Assembly (NCBI GenBank): GCA_965215995.1
Contig: OZ244128.1
Coordinates: 3,534,001-3,598,000 of the forward strand
Direction of reading: 5' to 3'
DNA: 64,000 nt
Source of the DNA: SZUA-309 sp965215995
GTDB lineage: Bacteria > Pseudomonadota > Gammaproteobacteria > Pseudomonadales > Azotimanducaceae
Positions 61,923-64,000 of this stretch are shown here, in pieces (the stretch's first letter is position 1; each line of letters begins with the position of its first letter). The notes beneath the pieces are model-generated. The model ran no database searches and was not told the DNA's origin. It saw nothing but the letters and a program-made list of their open reading frames with translations. Position numbers and translations under genes: made by a program.

Positions 61923-63185
61923 GTGGCAAGTCTTCCGGAATTTGAATCCATCCACCAACCGCGCTGTCGCTCATGCTACGCCGGTCTCAGTACCCTGGTA
62001 GTGGATCTGGGCACATCGCCCCTCTGCCAGACGCTCGTAGAGCCCTGTCATCTGGACAAAGGGGAAGCTTTTTATCCACTTAGCGTCTATTTCTGCGACA
62101 ACTGTTACCTGGTACAGCTTCAGGAATACGTCTCACCCTCAGAGATTTTTTCGGACTACCCTTACTTCTCCAGCTACTCCAGCAGCTGGCTGGAGCACGG
62201 ACGCCGTTACTGCGAGCAGATCGTCGAGCGTCTGTCGCTGGGCAAGGACAGCCAGGTGCTGGAGGTCGCAAGCAATGACGGCTACCTGCTGAAACACTTC
62301 ATCGACCGGGACCTCAAGGTGCTGGGGGTCGAACCAGCCGAAAACGTGGCCGAAGTTGCCAGTGCGGCCGGCATTCCTACGGAGAGTTTTTTCTTCGGCG
62401 AGCAGTCGGCGAGAGATCTGGTCGAGCGACGAGGGCGGTTCGATCTGGTGATCGGCAACAACGTTCTGGCGCATGTGCCGGACATCAACGACTTCGTTGC
62501 CGGACTGGGTGTGGCGCTGACTCCGGAGGGCACCATCACTCTGGAATTCCCGCATCTGCTCAATCTGATTGAGCGGAATGAGTTCGACACCATCTACCAC
62601 GAGCACTTTTCCTATCTCAGCGTCATAGCACTCCGGCAGATCTTCGACCGCTGCGGCCTGGAGATCCATGACCTGGATCTGTTGAGTACGCATGGCGGCT
62701 CCTTGAGACTCTATGTGCGGCACATCCGGCTTGAGAACGCACCGGCTGCACCAATCGTGAAGGAAACCATCGAGCGGGAACTCGCTGCCGGTCTGGACAA
62801 GCCAGGGACTTATCGTGCCTTTGCCGACCGGGTGGTGAGCATCAAGCGCGACATCCTCGAATTTCTCATTCAGCAACGGCGGGCGGGAAAATCCGTCGTT
62901 GGCTATGGCGCGCCCGGAAAAGGCAATACGCTGCTCAACTACTGTGGGATCAGGGAAGACATGCTGGACTACACGGTGGATCTCAGCGAGCACAAGCACG
63001 GGCGTTTCACGCCCGGCACCCGCATTCCCATCTATCACCCGGATAGAATCCGAGAAACGCGACCGGATTACCTCTTCATTCTCCCCTGGAATCTCAAAGA
63101 CGAGATCATGGCGCAGACCAGCTACATTCGGGAGTGGGGCGGAAAGTGGGTGGTCCCCATTCCGAGGATCGAGGTGCTGGACTAA
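61923..63185 (+). CDS. sugar-type C-methyltransferase (zinc-binding, SAM-dependent)
   Basis: A 420-residue protein of the NDP-hexose C-methyltransferase kind. An N-terminal zinc-binding domain (CRSCYAGLSTLVVDLGTSPLC with CDNCYLVQLQE; Methyltransf_13) is followed by a Rossmann methyltransferase (about 85-250; LEVASNDGYLLKHF is motif I) and a C-terminal domain (Methyltransf_14) with VGYGAPGKGNTLLNYCGI. The His-Glu pair in YHEHFSYLS matches the active site of TylC3-like enzymes. GTG 61923 has GGGAG eight bases upstream; the frame from 61872 begins at TTG. The stop overlaps the convergent gene by four bases. Confidence 0.88.
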   Translation: MASLPEFESIHQPRCRSCYAGLSTLVVDLGTSPLCQTLVEPCHLDKGEAFYPLSVYFCDNCYLVQLQEYVSPSEIFSDYPYFSSYSSSWLEHGRRYCEQIVERLSLGKDSQVLEVASNDGYLLKHFIDRDLKVLGVEPAENVAEVASAAGIPTESFFFGEQSARDLVERRGRFDLVIGNNVLAHVPDINDFVAGLGVALTPEGTITLEFPHLLNLIERNEFDTIYHEHFSYLSVIALRQIFDRCGLEIHDLDLLSTHGGSLRLYVRHIRLENAPAAPIVKETIERELAAGLDKPGTYRAFADRVVSIKRDILEFLIQQRRAGKSVVGYGAPGKGNTLLNYCGIREDMLDYTVDLSEHKHGRFTPGTRIPIYHPDRIRETRPDYLFILPWNLKDEIMAQTSYIREWGGKWVVPIPRIEVLD

Positions 63186-63841
63186 GCAGCACTGGCGGCC
63201 GTTGAGGAGCGACGCGCCACGAAGCGGAAGCCGGTTGCGCGCACACCCCAGGTCCTGAAGGTGAAGGTCCGGTTGAACAGGGTCAGGTAACCGGCAAATC
63301 CAACCGCGTATGAGCCACGGCGGCGCTCCGATCGCCTGGAGGCGAAGTTGTGGGTTTCCACGAAGCCGATGGACAAAGGGTAGCCCCGCTCTATGTAGTA
63401 CGGACCGCTGACCGGGGCGAGATATTCCGGTAAATGCCGGCCGCGGTAGGCCGGTAGCGTCAGCGCCTTGTAGCCGTACCGGTAGGGTTTGCGTGTCTCG
63501 ACGCTTACCCGATCCGTGTGTGGTGCCAGCGAGGTGGAGCGCCACATGTAGGCCACCAGAGTGCCCTGGTGAAACATGCCCGTGCAGACGTCCCCTCTGG
63601 CGAACGCGCCCGCCACCGCTTTCGGGGAGAGCTGGAGTTCCTGGTTACCGCAGTATTCGAGCAGTTCTTCCTCGCCGACGAACCGGGCCGTGTAGCCGTC
63701 CGGTGGCATCTTCTGCGCTTCCGTCCGACAGTCCCGTGCGTAGATCACCGATACGAAGAGCCAAGGCTTCAACCTTAGCATGGCGCTGCGGTAAAGGTTC
63801 TGCAGCCGGGAAAGGTGCGGTTCTGATCTGGCAACGTGCAC
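63182..63841 (-). CDS. GNAT/FemAB-like protein
   Basis: A 219-residue protein with GNAT-like parts: VGEEELLEYCG, GMFHQGTLVAYMWRSTS and KALTLPAYRGRHLPEYLAP, the last like the acetyl-CoA-binding turn. The closest feel is to acetyltransferases involved in cell-surface sugar modification. GAGAGG nine to ten bases before the GTG at 63841 and good coding upstream of the in-frame ATG 63781 decide the start. It converges with the methyltransferase. Confidence 0.65.
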   Translation of the reverse strand: MHVARSEPHLSRLQNLYRSAMLRLKPWLFVSVIYARDCRTEAQKMPPDGYTARFVGEEELLEYCGNQELQLSPKAVAGAFARGDVCTGMFHQGTLVAYMWRSTSLAPHTDRVSVETRKPYRYGYKALTLPAYRGRHLPEYLAPVSGPYYIERGYPLSIGFVETHNFASRRSERRRGSYAVGFAGYLTLFNRTFTFRTWGVRATGFRFVARRSSTAASAA

Positions 63842-63860
63842 GTAACAAAGGCCTCTCGGC

Positions 63861-64000
63861 TCAGCTGGCTTTGTCCAGCCTGGCGTGCGGCTTCGAGTCG
63901 TCGGTGGCCGGCGTCTCGGACTCAGGGGTGATCGGAAGCTCTGGACCCGCGGCACGATGGCTGGACCGCCACGCCTCCTCCTCGCGGTGGCGGGCCTCAA
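63861..64000 (-). CDS. C-terminal tail of a gene cut by the window edge
   Basis: The minus-strand frame that stops at 63861-63863 gives about 45 polar residues (ITPESETPATDDSKPHARLD near the end) with coding character. It lies 19 bases upstream of the GNAT-like gene and would be cotranscribed with it. Nothing more can be said about the product. Confidence 0.45.
   Translation of the reverse strand, partial: EARHREEEAWRSSHRAAGPELPITPESETPATDDSKPHARLDKAS

Noticed and set aside
62139..63545. Long antisense frame of 468 codons
   Set aside because: Lies opposite the C-methyltransferase and GNAT-like genes, which have clear motifs; no recognisable domain in the antisense.

Overview
This window is dense, GC-rich chromosomal DNA of a free-living, aerobic gammaproteobacterium. 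The evidence for that is the run dapA-bamC-(MBL hydrolase)-pqiA-pqiB-pqiC, nadA, a BepA-like M48 protease, an MltB-type lytic transglycosylase, OmpA/DUF4892 and DUF3187 envelope proteins, and many short-chain dehydrogenases, an acyl-CoA dehydrogenase and luciferase-like oxidoreductases, which are typical of environmental lipid- and aromatic-degrading lineages. The species cannot be named from the sequence. I found no rRNA, tRNA, CRISPR array, transposase or prophage gene, and no gene-free stretch longer than about 300 bases.

Layout. 1-2.3 kb: end of a GPH-type sugar transporter, a lytic transglycosylase and a small unknown gene. 2.4-8.3 kb: an apparent catabolic or detoxification block (MBL hydrolase, TetR regulator, then a minus-strand run of two luciferase-like oxidoreductases, a GST and a spinster-type MFS carrier). 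8.4-18.3 kb: sodium:solute symporter, DHA3-type exporter, small envelope and membrane genes, CPBP protease, DUF938 methyltransferase, OmpA protein, SDR. 18.3-23.4 kb: ATP-grasp protein, nadA, BepA-like protease, TusA, AI-2E/PerM permease. 23.4-30.7 kb: eight genes from dapA to an alpha/beta hydrolase in one direction, nearly all with overlapping stop and start codons; it joins diaminopimelate synthesis, outer-membrane protein assembly (BamC) and the Pqi lipid-transport system. 30.7-44.8 kb: an accessory-looking region of small single-domain genes (GST, VOC, GFA, GNAT, NUDIX, isochorismatase, aminoglycoside-type kinases, alpha/beta hydrolase), with one plus-strand run followed by a nine-gene minus-strand run.

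44.9-55.2 kb is the most unusual part. A zapE gene fragment cut just after its Walker A motif abuts a serine protease and a 2012-residue secreted protein (PKD, putative-Ig, eight FG-GAP-like calcium motifs, PASTA). These face away from an ECF-type sigma factor and a membrane Ser/Thr kinase with a TPR-like tail. By analogy with EcfP/PknT-type pairs, the kinase may switch on the sigma factor by phosphorylation, and the giant protein and protease may be its output. 55.3-58.8 kb: a four-gene set (SDR, ACAD10/11-type acyl-CoA dehydrogenase, kinase, DUF6285) that matches the logic of the levulinate LvaABCD enzymes, that is, catabolism of 4-hydroxyacyl-CoA through a phosphorylated intermediate. 58.9-64 kb: DUF3179 protein, SLC13/RCK permease, sugar-type C-methyltransferase, a GNAT-like protein and the tail of one more gene.
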